A stretch of DNA of 64,000 nucleotides from NCBI RefSeq assembly GCF_900112645.1, contig NZ_FOMO01000003.1, positions 310,001 to 374,000 of the forward strand, in the 5' to 3' direction. Positions 44,237 through 52,220 of the stretch are shown piece after piece. Below the pieces are notes generated by a model that did no database searches, was not told where the DNA came from, and saw nothing but the letters and a program-made list of their open reading frames with translations. The stretch is from Phytopseudomonas straminea (lineage in GTDB: Bacteria > Pseudomonadota > Gammaproteobacteria > Pseudomonadales > Pseudomonadaceae). Position numbers and translations under genes: made by a program. The number at the start of each line of letters is the position of its first letter. The stretch's first letter is position 1.

Positions 44237-44515
44237 ATGCACTTGATCTGTGAAGTCGAAGACACCTTCGATCTGCCACGCCTGGGCTGCGTGATCGCTC
44301 CCGGCGTGCCCGTTGATTTCCAACATTCTGTAACGCGAGGAGCAAGGCTTGCCATCGAAGAACCTACTGGAAAATGGATGGATGCCTCAGTGAAGGACAT
44401 GTTGATGATTAGACGGAATGCACCGTTTACCCACATACCGTTTTCGCTAGAAAACGATGTTGGAACAGTGGACGTACCTCGTGGAAGCAAGATTTTCCTA
44501 CTTCTTGAGCCTTAA
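44237..44515 (+). CDS. Small orphan protein, EF-Tu-domain-2-like pattern
   Basis: A 92-residue protein starting at ATG 44237 after GGGAG (an in-frame start at 44192 adds 15 residues with poor coding character). CEVEDTFDLPRLGCVIAPGVPV resembles the beta-barrel pattern of translation-factor domain 2 (VEDVF...GRGTVV), followed by beta-strand-like text ending VPRGSKIFLLLEP. Codon use and GC content are lower than in the flanking operons. Similar short barrels occur as stand-alone proteins of unknown role. Likely part of the acquired island 44.1-46.6 kb. Confidence 0.5.
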   Translation: MHLICEVEDTFDLPRLGCVIAPGVPVDFQHSVTRGARLAIEEPTGKWMDASVKDMLMIRRNAPFTHIPFSLENDVGTVDVPRGSKIFLLLEP

Positions 44516-44655
44516 AGACGCCAGATAAGGGTTGCTAAACCGTCTGCTTTTGGCCGACTCCTGCCTGTCGAGGGAGCAACGCGTGCTGGTCAATTCCAAT
44601 GGATATAAACGGCTGGCCAGTCGCTGCAACTTTCAAACCCAGCGACATAATCCTT

Positions 44656-45103
44656 TTAGCCTCTACACGACACCCGCTTTATCGTCGGTCTCATAGGCGC
44701 CACCAGCAACACACCGCGCTTGGGTGTATACGCCAGCAACGCCGTGACGCCAAGCAAGGCTTGTGCTTCCTGCAGGCGCTCTGGCAGCAGCAGGCCTTCT
44801 GCGGCATTGAAATCGCCCGCCAGTATCAGCGTGTGCTCATGCTCGGCGACAGGCACCCAATCCAGCTGGCTCAGACGCTGGCGTAACGCCGCCAGCAGAC
44901 TGATGAAAGTCTGCCCGCTGCGCGACATCCACCTCACTGGCCGACACATACGCCACGGTTTCGCGCTGGTCGATGGCATACGTCAGCAACGGCGCCTGGG
45001 CAGGCGATACCGACACAGACAACGGCGAATGAAGCAAACCATGCTCATTGGCCTGCTCTTGCCAGCTGGCGGCTTTCAACAACGACGTGACGACGCTGGA
45101 CAT
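44656..45103 (-). pseudogene. Frameshifted gene, possibly DUF1444/YtpQ-like
   Basis: Two minus-strand frames join into one protein. The first, from ATG 45103, reads MSSVVTSLLKAASW to LLTYAIDQRETVAYVSASEVDVAQ, then loses sense. The second continues GQTFISLLAALRQRLSQ through HTLILAGDFNAAEGLLLPERL to TPKRGVLLVAPM. The switch is near 44914-44922 within GCGCAGCGGGCAGAC (minus strand) and is explained by one extra base or two missing ones. The layout (LLTYAIDQ...YVS, then LLLPERL...GVLLVAP) recalls DUF1444 proteins, but this is a weak match. Only 3 bp separate it from the propeller gene upstream. Confidence 0.6.
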
Positions 45104-45106
45104 CCC

Positions 45107-46225
45107 TCAACCCCGACGATGAGGTGACGAATAGGGCTTTTTCCAGGTGAAGCACTGAATATCGCCGGCAGGCTGGTGGTAGACCACCCAGTCGCCACTC
45201 ACCTCGATGGTATTGGCAATGGTCCCCGCCGATGCCTGCCAAACCTCCTCGCCGGTGTACTTGTCCCAGGCGCGAGGTCGGCGCTCCTCCAGACCGAACA
45301 CCAGGTCGCCATCGGTATTCGCGGCGAGTATTTCATCGTTGCTTTTGCGTGCCCAAAGCTGGGTCCCATCAACCGTGGACAAGCAGAGTACGAAGCCGCT
45401 GCTGTTGACGTTACTCAAGAGGGCGGTGCCGCCATGGGCGCTAATGTAGCGCGGAAATGCCTGATTCTTGTACTTCATGCCAGCCACCAGCGTTTGCATG
45501 AACGCGGTATTGAAGTAAGCAAACTCGCCGACGAGGGTGAAAGAGGTCAAATCAATGACCAGTACATGATCACCTGCTAGCACGTAGAGCGTGTCACCGT
45601 CACGCGAAGTCGGAGCCAGGGTAACGCCAGGCGCAAACTCGAAACAGCCCAGAGGAATTTCGAGCTTTACGGTTTTTTCTGTGAGTGAGTACACACAGAA
45701 AACCGGAGCAGACAGTCGTACTCCGTAAATCAGGCCGTCAGCGGCCGGCATGAAATACTGGATATCGATGTCAACATGATCGACCACCTTGCCGTTCTCG
45801 ACGATATCCAGGCCACGGCTGTAGTCATTCCAGCCAAAAGCGCGGTAGATCCGTTTGCCGTCGTAGGCAAAGCGGCCGTCGGTTGCCCATTCAGGGTTGG
45901 CGACCGATTCATGTTCGCTGTAACGCGGCTGCCAGTCAGCCACATCGATCAGCTCGGGGGATTCCCCAAAGACATACAACAAGCCACTTTCCAGAAACAT
46001 CGGCCGCCAGTGTGGCTCCGCCTTGCGTCTCAGACGTGCCGGCACATTGTCCTCCAGGCCGTTGTACCGAGGCAGGTCAAAAGCCTTGAAGTAACGCTCA
46101 CCCTCGGTGCCTTTACTGCTGTACAGCACATACAGTTGATCACCACCAATAGCGGTGGACACCACACCGTTGAATTTCTGCGCAAAACGAAAGGTCGCTT
46201 TTTTTGCGGGGATTCCTACTGCCAT
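45107..46225 (-). CDS. PQQ-like beta-propeller protein
   Basis: A 372-residue propeller with no signal peptide. Repeats are seen as VSTAIGGDQLYVLYSSKGTEGERYFKAFDL, PAADGLIYGVRLSAPVFCVYSL, RDGDTLYVLAGDHVLVIDLTSF, LLSNVNSSGFVLCLSTVDGTQLWARKS and LVFGLEERRPRAWDKYTGEEVWQAS. The start at ATG 46225 follows AAGGG and lies one base after the stop of a degraded upstream reading frame, so it was once translationally coupled. GC content is lower than in the surroundings. Function unknown; the coupled neighbours suggest a small mobile or accessory module. Confidence 0.7.
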   Translation of the reverse strand: MAVGIPAKKATFRFAQKFNGVVSTAIGGDQLYVLYSSKGTEGERYFKAFDLPRYNGLEDNVPARLRRKAEPHWRPMFLESGLLYVFGESPELIDVADWQPRYSEHESVANPEWATDGRFAYDGKRIYRAFGWNDYSRGLDIVENGKVVDHVDIDIQYFMPAADGLIYGVRLSAPVFCVYSLTEKTVKLEIPLGCFEFAPGVTLAPTSRDGDTLYVLAGDHVLVIDLTSFTLVGEFAYFNTAFMQTLVAGMKYKNQAFPRYISAHGGTALLSNVNSSGFVLCLSTVDGTQLWARKSNDEILAANTDGDLVFGLEERRPRAWDKYTGEEVWQASAGTIANTIEVSGDWVVYHQPAGDIQCFTWKKPYSSPHRRG

Positions 46226-46226
46226 T

Positions 46227-46439
46227 TTATTTGCCCTTAGTCGTCGACGGGTCAATGACCTCGGAAAGCACTTTAAAGGAAATATCTTTCTTGCAATCAA
46301 AACCCGCGCTCGGGAACGGCATGATCGCCTGCAGGCAAGCCTCAATAACCCGCGTCTTGCGCTAGTTAACCTTAGCCGGTGTTTCGAACGCATCTTTCAT
46401 CCACTCAGCTATAGATAGACATTCGTCATCTAGCGGAAT
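46227..46439 (-). pseudogene. 3' remnant of a gene with an in-frame stop
   Basis: On the minus strand an open reading stretch ends at TAA 46229-46227, one base before the propeller start. It reads ...DDECLSIAEWMKDAFETPAKVN, a TAG stop at 46364-46362, then RKTRVIEACLQAIMPFPSAG and onward to STTKGK. The amino-acid text on both sides of the stop looks coding and stays in one frame, so this is probably the C-terminal part of a decayed gene. Upstream it runs into a repeat at about 46440. Identity unknown. Confidence 0.5.
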
Positions 46440-46632
46440 AGGGGACAGATTTATTTATTGGGCAACAGTCCGCCGCCGAAAGCGGACGGTGGGCGGAGCT
46501 TTTGTGGGAAAGGCCGGGCGGCGATCCGCTTTAGCCTCGTTCTTTGCCAGGCTAGGAGTAAAAGCTCGGGGCTAAAGCCCCTCCCACGATCGTGAGCGGC
46601 GCTACCGCCCGTTGCGGCTATCGACCTCTGCC
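46440..46632. repeat. Repeat-rich spacer with REP-like element
   Basis: It begins with GGGGACAGATTTATTTATT (46441-46459), a motif I associate with short gamma-proteobacterial repeats, then a GTCCGC/GCGGAC stem (46468-46487). At 46561-46584 lies a 24-bp block (AAAGCTCGGGGCTAAAGCCC and onward) identical to 53247-53270. GTGGGAAAGGCCGGGC at 46504-46519 looks like the diverged opposite arm. No gene is seen. Confidence 0.55.
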
Positions 46633-47286
46633 TCACCTCCAGCTCAGGATCGGCCAGCCCTCGCGTTCGGCATGTTCGCGCAGCACCGGGTCGGGGTTGA
46701 CTGCGTGGGGGTTGTCGACCCGCTGCAGCAGCGGCAGGTCGTTGCGTGAGTCGGAGTAGAAGTAGGCGCCTTCCAGTGTTTCGCCGTGTTCTTCCAGCCA
46801 GGCGTGCAGGCGGGTGACCTTGCCTTCACGGTAAGTGAGTACGCCTTCGGTCTTGCCGCTGTAATGGCCGTATTCCTCGTGCAGATCGATGGCCAGCACT
46901 TCGTCGACCTTGAGGCGTTCGGCGATGGCACTGACCAGGAAGTACGCCGAGGCGGAGATGATCAGAATGCGGTCGCCGGCCTCGCGATGGGTGGCCAGGC
47001 AGCGGGTGGCGTCGCTGTAGAAGATCGGCTCGATCACGTCCTCCACGAACGGCTCGACCACGAAGGCGACTTCTTCCGGCGTGCGCCCCACCAGCGGCGA
47101 CAGGCTGAAGCTCATGTAGTCTTCCATGGCCAGTTTGCCTTCGGCATACAGCGCCATCAGCTGGTGATCCTTGGCGATGAAGCTTTCCCCGTCGACCCAG
47201 CCCAGCGTTGCCATGTGCTCGCTCCACAGGCTGGCGCAGTCGCCGTCGATCAGGGTGTCGTCGAGATCGAAAATTGCCAAAGCCAT
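46633..47286 (-). CDS. HAD-IB family phosphatase (phosphoserine-phosphatase-like)
   Basis: A 217-residue HAD hydrolase. Motif I is IFDLDDTLIDGD with nucleophile and acid Asp two residues apart, motif II is ILIISAS, and motifs III/IV are the Lys in GKTEG and YSDSRNDLPLL. The helical cap and size fit the PSP/IB group acting on small phosphorylated metabolites. The ATG at 47286 overlaps the ATPase stop (TGATG). It is the last gene of the importer operon, so it probably dephosphorylates the imported compound or its product. Confidence 0.85.
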   Translation of the reverse strand: MALAIFDLDDTLIDGDCASLWSEHMATLGWVDGESFIAKDHQLMALYAEGKLAMEDYMSFSLSPLVGRTPEEVAFVVEPFVEDVIEPIFYSDATRCLATHREAGDRILIISASAYFLVSAIAERLKVDEVLAIDLHEEYGHYSGKTEGVLTYREGKVTRLHAWLEEHGETLEGAYFYSDSRNDLPLLQRVDNPHAVNPDPVLREHAEREGWPILSWR

Positions 47287-48272
47287 CAAGCTACCTCTTT
47301 TACGGCATGCGCCGCGATATCCAGTGAGATGGGGTGGCCGTTGGCGTGCAGGTCGTCGGCGCTGCGGTTGAGCACGTCGACCAGCAGTTCCACGCCGCCG
47401 GCGTCCACCCGGTAGCGGATGATATTACCGAGCAGGGCGTGGCTGCGAATGGTTGCGCTGATCGGGCCCTGGCCGAGCACGATGGCTTCCGGGCGAATCG
47501 CCACCTGGCCGTTCACCGGGCGGCCGAGCAGGCGGCTGGCGCTGGGTGCGTCGAGCAGGTTGTAGTTGCCGATGAAACCGGCGGCGAAGGCGTCGGCGGG
47601 CGCGGTATAGAGGGTTTCCGCGTCGCCGCTCTGGACGATGCGCCCGGCGTTCATCAGGAAGATGCGGTCGCTCATCACCAGCGCCTCTTCCTGATCGTGG
47701 GTGACGAAAATCGTTGTCAGGCCCAGCTCCTGCTGAATGCTGCGGATCTGCTCGCGCAGGTGCTTGCGAATACGCGCATCGAGGGCCGACAGCGGCTCGT
47801 CGAGCAGCAGCAGCCGTGGGCGGGTGACCAGCGAGCGGGCCAGGGCAACGCGCTGGCACTGGCCGCCGGACAGCTGATGCGGGTAGCGGCCGGCGAAGTC
47901 GCCCAGCTCGACCATCGCCAGGGCTTCCTGCACGCGGACCGCGGACTCTTCCTTGCCGACCTTCTGCATGCGCAGGCCGAAGGCGACGTTCTGCGCGGCG
48001 GTCATGTTGGGGAACAGCGCGTAGCTCTGAAACACCATGCCGATGCCGCGCTTTTGCGGCGACAGCGGCACCAGGTCTTCGCCGCCGAGCAGGATCTTGC
48101 CGCCGTTGACCTCGGTGAGGCCGGCGATACAGCGCAGCAGGGTGGATTTGCCGCAGCCCGAGGGGCCGAGCAGGGTGACGAATTCGCCTCTCTCGATCTC
48201 GGCGTTGATGTCGCTGAAAATCGCGGTGCCGCCGTAGCTCTTGTGCAGGTTCTGGATGCTCAGGAAGCTCAT
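47286..48272 (-). CDS. ABC importer ATPase, PotA/PhnT-like
   Basis: A 328-residue nucleotide-binding subunit of the polyamine/iron/phosphonate MOI group. Walker A GPSGCGKST (36-44), Q-loop VFQSYALFPNMT, signature LSGGQCQRVALARSL, Walker B LLLLDEPLSALD, H-loop VTHDQEEAL, then a C-terminal TOBE-like domain (NGQVAIRPEAIVLG). Overlaps the upstream permease by ATGA and the HAD gene by one base. Confidence 0.9.
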   Translation of the reverse strand: MSFLSIQNLHKSYGGTAIFSDINAEIERGEFVTLLGPSGCGKSTLLRCIAGLTEVNGGKILLGGEDLVPLSPQKRGIGMVFQSYALFPNMTAAQNVAFGLRMQKVGKEESAVRVQEALAMVELGDFAGRYPHQLSGGQCQRVALARSLVTRPRLLLLDEPLSALDARIRKHLREQIRSIQQELGLTTIFVTHDQEEALVMSDRIFLMNAGRIVQSGDAETLYTAPADAFAAGFIGNYNLLDAPSASRLLGRPVNGQVAIRPEAIVLGQGPISATIRSHALLGNIIRYRVDAGGVELLVDVLNRSADDLHANGHPISLDIAAHAVKEVA

Positions 48273-49066
48273 GCCTTGTCCCTGTTCAGTCGATTGGCCG
48301 CCCAGGTGAACACCAGGACGAAAAAGAAGTAGGAGATCACCAGGGCGCTGTTGAAGTGGCCGCTGCTGTTCTTCATGTTGTTCAGATACACCTGCAGCGT
48401 CTCGTAGCGCGTGCCGACCAGCAGGTTGGCGAACACGAATTCGCCGAACAGGAAGCTGAACGACAGGAACAGCGACACCATAAGGCCCTTGCGCAGGTTG
48501 GGCAGCACCACCACAAAGGCGGCTTTCCAGGTGCTGGCGCCGAGCAGGTGGGCGGCGTCCATCAGGTCGCGCAGATTGATCGCCTGCAGGTTGTTGGTGA
48601 TGGCCCGGTACATGAACGGCAGGGCGATGGTGAAGTAGCAGCCGATCAGGATCCACGGCGTGCCGACCATCGCCAGCGGCCCGGAACCGTAGAGCTGCAG
48701 CAGCCCCACGGCGGACACCACCGGCGGCACGGCGAACGGCAGCAGGATCAGCACGTTCATTACCGCGTCGAGTTTCGGGAAGTGGTAATGCACCACGAAC
48801 AGCAGCGGCAGGATCAGCACCACCGACAACGCCAGGGCGCCGAAGCAGACCAGCAGCGACTGGCCGAAAGCCTTGAGAAAGCGCGGCTCGCCCCACAGCT
48901 CCAGGTACCACTTGAAGGTCAGGCCATCCGGCAGGATGGTCGCCGACCAGCTGGTGGCCAGGGAGTAGAGCAGGGTGCCGGCCAGCGGCAGCAGCAGGAT
49001 CAGGAACAGCAGCCAGACCACCACGCGGTGGTAGAGGCTGGCAGCCGGGGCATCAGCGCGGGACAT
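48269..49066 (-). CDS. ABC importer permease 2 (PotC/PhnV-like)
   Basis: A 265-residue, six-helix BPD_transp_1 permease. The EAA-type loop is DAAHLLGASTWKAAFVVVLPNLRKGLMVSL. GGAGGAGC precedes the ATG at 49066. It overlaps the first permease gene by 14 bp and the ATPase by 4 bp, so the three are tightly coupled. Confidence 0.88.
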   Translation of the reverse strand: MSRADAPAASLYHRVVVWLLFLILLLPLAGTLLYSLATSWSATILPDGLTFKWYLELWGEPRFLKAFGQSLLVCFGALALSVVLILPLLFVVHYHFPKLDAVMNVLILLPFAVPPVVSAVGLLQLYGSGPLAMVGTPWILIGCYFTIALPFMYRAITNNLQAINLRDLMDAAHLLGASTWKAAFVVVLPNLRKGLMVSLFLSFSFLFGEFVFANLLVGTRYETLQVYLNNMKNSSGHFNSALVISYFFFVLVFTWAANRLNRDKA

Positions 49067-49901
49067 GGTAGCTCCTCCTCAGCAGCAACTGATGGACGAG
49101 GGTGATCGCCGCCATCAGGCCGACCAGGATCATCGCCAGGGCGCTGGCCATGTTCGGGTCGAGGGAAATGTCCCCGGAAATCATCGCGGCGATGCGGATC
49201 GGCAGCACGTTGAAATTGCCTGTGGTCAGGTAATACACCGTGGCGTAGGCGCCCAGGGCATTGGCCAGCAGGATCACGAAGGTGCCGAGCAGCGCCGGGG
49301 TCAGCACCGGCAGGCCGATATGTCGCCAGAAGGCCCAGGTGCCGGCGCCGAGCAGCGCGGCGGACTCGCGCCAGTCCTGGCGCAGGGCGTCGAAGGCGGG
49401 GTAGAGCAGCAGCACACCGAGGGGAATCTGGAAGTAGGTGTAGAGAACGATCAGGCCATTCTTGGAGTACAGGTTGAAGCTGTCGATCAGCCCGGCCTGG
49501 ATCAGCAGCAGGGTCAGCGCGCCGTTGAAACCGAGCAGGATGATGAAGGCGAAGGCCAGGGGCACGCCGGCGAAGTTGCTGGTCATGTTGGAAAAGGCGA
49601 TCACGAAGTCGCGCAGTTTCGAGTCCACCTGGCGCAGCGAGTAGCTGCCGACGATGGCGATGAGCATGCCGAACACGCTCGACCAGAAGGCGATCTGCAA
49701 GCTGTGCTTGACCGCCTGCATGTAGAATTTGGAGGCGAAGGCCTTCTCGAAATTGCCCAGCCCCCAGCCGTCCGGGGTGTTGAGGCTGTTGATCGCCACC
49801 CAGATCAGCGGGGCGACCTGAAAGGCGAAGAAGAACAGCGCGAAGGGCAGCAGGCACAGCGCTGCCAGCCATTTGCCGCGGGGGTTGTGGGTGGCGCTCA
49901 T
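49053..49901 (-). CDS. ABC importer permease 1 (PotB/PhnU-like)
   Basis: A 282-residue, six-helix permease. The cytoplasmic EAA loop is seen at QDWRESAALLGAGTWAFWRHIGLPVLTPALLG. The start at 49901 overlaps the stop of the phosphatase gene by ATGA. Together with the second permease it forms the channel for the binding protein encoded at 50868-51926. Confidence 0.88.
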   Translation of the reverse strand: MSATHNPRGKWLAALCLLPFALFFFAFQVAPLIWVAINSLNTPDGWGLGNFEKAFASKFYMQAVKHSLQIAFWSSVFGMLIAIVGSYSLRQVDSKLRDFVIAFSNMTSNFAGVPLAFAFIILLGFNGALTLLLIQAGLIDSFNLYSKNGLIVLYTYFQIPLGVLLLYPAFDALRQDWRESAALLGAGTWAFWRHIGLPVLTPALLGTFVILLANALGAYATVYYLTTGNFNVLPIRIAAMISGDISLDPNMASALAMILVGLMAAITLVHQLLLRRSYHVPR

Positions 49902-50704
49902 CGCAGCAGCTCCCGGCACAGAGGTTTGTCATGGGCCACGCCGAGCAGCTCGCAGATCGTGCCGCATAGCTCCAGTTGCTTCGGCGCGGCGGCCTCGCTA
50001 AGGCTGAAGGCATCACCGAGCACGAACAGCGGCACTTCGCGCTCTTCGGGCAGCAGGCCGTTGTGGGAGCGGTCGTCGTTCATGCCGTGGTCGGCGGTCA
50101 CCAGCACCTGGTAACCGGCGTCCAGCCAGCCTTGCAGGTAGTTGGCCAGCTGAATGTCGGCGACGCGCGCGGCATTGCGGTACTGGCTGCTGTTCAGGCC
50201 ATGCTTGTGGCCGGCGTCGTCGATGTTCATCGGGTGCAACAGCAGAAAATCGGGTGCGTGATTGAGGCGCAGGCTTTCGGCATCGTCGAACAAATGCGAA
50301 TCCGGGTAGTGGTCGACGTAATAGAAGTGCCCGTGCTGGATCGGTAACTCGGTATCACTGGTATGCCGGTCGCGGGCGGCCACGAAGGGCGCGCGGTTAT
50401 ACAGCTCGCTGATCCAATGGTAGGCGGCAGCCGCGGTGCTCAGCCCGGCGGCGCGGGCGTAATGGAACACGCTGCGCTCGGTGCTCAGGCGCACCACGTT
50501 GTTGTGCACGACGCCGCTGTCGATGGGCGCGACGCCGGTGAGAATGCACTCGTAGAGCGGCCTGGACAGCGACGGCAGTTCGCACTCGAGCTTGTACAGC
50601 GCGGCACGGCCAGCAGCGCGATAGGCCTGCAGATGACCGAGGGCATGCCGGGCGACCTCGAAATTGAGGCCGTCGAGCAGGACGAGGATGACCTTGGACG
50701 GCAT
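49898..50704 (-). CDS. Alkaline-phosphatase-superfamily phosphodiesterase/phosphatase
   Basis: A 268-residue type I phosphodiesterase/nucleotide pyrophosphatase-like enzyme. It begins KVILVLLDGLNFE (metal Asp), has the nucleophile region ELPSLSRPLYECILTG, a second metal site MNIDDAGHKHG and the TADHGMND pair, giving the two-zinc layout of the superfamily. There is no signal peptide, so the substrate must be imported first, which fits its position between the binding protein and the permeases. Relatives include phosphonoacetate hydrolase and nucleotide/phosphodiester hydrolases. The ATG at 50704 is the family-like start. Confidence 0.85.
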   Translation of the reverse strand: MPSKVILVLLDGLNFEVARHALGHLQAYRAAGRAALYKLECELPSLSRPLYECILTGVAPIDSGVVHNNVVRLSTERSVFHYARAAGLSTAAAAYHWISELYNRAPFVAARDRHTSDTELPIQHGHFYYVDHYPDSHLFDDAESLRLNHAPDFLLLHPMNIDDAGHKHGLNSSQYRNAARVADIQLANYLQGWLDAGYQVLVTADHGMNDDRSHNGLLPEEREVPLFVLGDAFSLSEAAAPKQLELCGTICELLGVAHDKPLCRELLR

Positions 50705-50765
50705 GGGTAATCCTGGGTTGAGAGGGTGTTGGGGTAGGGGGATCGGGGCGCATAGCTGACGCTTG

Positions 50766-50836
50766 CCTACGCGGTCCGATCCGCCCACCATTTCACGAAC
50801 GCAATGGTGGATGGAAAAACGTCATCCACCCTACGT
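50766..50836 (+). repeat. Dispersed 71-bp repeat, copy 1, with hairpin
   Basis: The block from CCTACGCGG to CCACCCTACGT matches 53051-53122 closely in the same orientation. It contains GGTGGATG (50806-50813) and CATCCACC (50823-50830), a perfect 8-bp stem with a 9-nt loop. Here it lies inside the operon, between the binding-protein stop and the phosphatase start. Confidence 0.7.
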
Positions 50837-50867
50837 GCCACGTAGCGGGTGGATGCGGTCTCCCGAA

Positions 50868-51926
50868 TCACTCCATATTGATGATCACGTTTTCCTGCCA
50901 CTGCTGCGGCAGGGCCTTGGAGGTCGCTTCCCAGGCGGCGGCATCCTTGATCGGCTTGACCTTGGCGTACTGCTCGTTGGGCAGCAGCTTGGCCTGGACC
51001 TCGGCCGGCAGGGTCAGGTGCTCGGCGCGAATCGGCCGGGCGTTGCCCTTGGCCAGGTTGATCTGCCCGGCATCGCTGAAGATGTACTCGCGGGCCAGCT
51101 TGGCGGCGTTGGGGTTCTTGGCGTACTTGTTGATGATGGTGGTGTAGCCGGAGATTACCGAGCCATCGGACGGGATCAGCACCTCGAAGCGGTTCGGGTC
51201 GATCTGGTCGCGGTAGGACAGGCCGTTGAAGTCCCAGACGATACCGACTTCCACTTCACCCTTCTCGAGGGTCTGGATGGTCGGGTTGGCCAGCGACAGG
51301 CGACCCTGCTCGGCGATCTCGGCGAAGAAATCCAGGCCCGGCTGGATGTTCTTCTCGTCGCCGCCGTTGGCGATGGCCGCGGCCAGCACACCGTTGACCG
51401 CCTGGGCGGCGGCGCTGACGTCGCCGATGGCGACGCGGTACTTGCCGGTTTTGAGGTCGGCCCAGCTTTTCGGCACGTCCTTGACCAGCTGCTTGTTGAC
51501 GATGAAGGCGATCGAACCGGTGTAGGCCAGTGCCCAGTGGCCGTCTTTATCTTTTGCCCAAGACGGTACCTGATCCCAGGTGCTCGGCTTGTAGGGCTGG
51601 GTCACGCCCTGGGCTACGGCGATGGGGCCGAATGCGGCGCCCACGTCACCGATGTCGGCGGTGGCGTTGTCCTTCTCGGCCGCGAACTTGGCGATTTCCT
51701 GGGCCGAGCTCATGTCGGTGTCCATGTGCTTGAGGCCGTACTTGTCGGCCAGGTCCTGCCAGGTGTCCTTCCAGTTGGCCCAACTGTCAGGCATGCCGAC
51801 GCTGTTCACGGCGCCTTCTTTGCGTGCGGCCTGTTCCAGTGCAGTCAAATCCGTCTCGGCGGCCATGGCGTGGGAGGCCAGAGCGATGGCGCTGCCTATC
51901 AGCGATGCCAGTAGCAGTTGTTTCAT
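50868..51926 (-). CDS. Periplasmic binding protein of the PotD/AfuA/PhnS type
   Basis: A 352-residue type II binding protein with a Sec signal ending LASHAMA. The mature part starts TDLTALEQAARKEGAVNSVGMPDSWANWKDTW, and IADIGDVG-like, VPKSWADLKTGKYRVAIGD and VISGYTTIINKYAKNPNAAKLA segments match the iron/spermidine/phosphonate binding-protein group. First gene of the operon; an UTRA operator lies upstream at 51953. The ligand is inferred to be a phosphorylated or phosphonate compound from the neighbouring phosphatases. Confidence 0.87.
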   Translation of the reverse strand: MKQLLLASLIGSAIALASHAMAAETDLTALEQAARKEGAVNSVGMPDSWANWKDTWQDLADKYGLKHMDTDMSSAQEIAKFAAEKDNATADIGDVGAAFGPIAVAQGVTQPYKPSTWDQVPSWAKDKDGHWALAYTGSIAFIVNKQLVKDVPKSWADLKTGKYRVAIGDVSAAAQAVNGVLAAAIANGGDEKNIQPGLDFFAEIAEQGRLSLANPTIQTLEKGEVEVGIVWDFNGLSYRDQIDPNRFEVLIPSDGSVISGYTTIINKYAKNPNAAKLAREYIFSDAGQINLAKGNARPIRAEHLTLPAEVQAKLLPNEQYAKVKPIKDAAAWEATSKALPQQWQENVIINME

Positions 51927-51952
51927 TGGAAACTCCTTTGCGTTTGCGAGGT

Positions 51953-52205
51953 TGGTCTAGATCAGCAAGAGCCAAGCCAATGTAGGCGTTGCCAATGACA
52001 GTTTTGTGTCGGCAGGGCCGCCAGCCACTCATCGGCGTTGCGCTTAGAGAGCGTAGACCAGCCCAAGGCATTGAATTACCTGGCATGAGCCATGCTTGCA
52101 GCCTGGCTGTCATCTGCCGGTCATGGTGTTTGCCTAGCCTTGCCGGCGAGAGATGCGGCGCAGACAGCGCCGCCGCGTGCCCCGCGATGGGGCTGGTCTA
52201 GTCCA
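51953..52205. promoter_or_regulatory. Two HutC/UTRA-type operators in the divergent control region
   Basis: TGGTCTAGATCA (51953-51964) and TGGTCTAGTCCA (52194-52205) each differ by one base from the palindrome TGGTCTAGACCA, the consensus known for HutC/UTRA-subfamily GntR regulators such as DasR. One lies 27 bp before the binding-protein gene, the other 15 bp before the regulator. The space between them holds no gene. Confidence 0.75.
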
Positions 52206-52220
52206 AAAGGAACCAGGTTG

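Noticed and set aside
44599..44886. 95-residue plus-strand frame opposite the frameshifted gene
   Set aside because: It is antisense to the reconstructed minus-strand protein, which has far better coding character; no ribosome binding site.
46441..46459. GGGGACAGATTTATTTATT as the end of an insertion sequence
   Set aside because: Only one copy is seen in the window and no transposase gene or second end is present, so it is kept only as a motif note.
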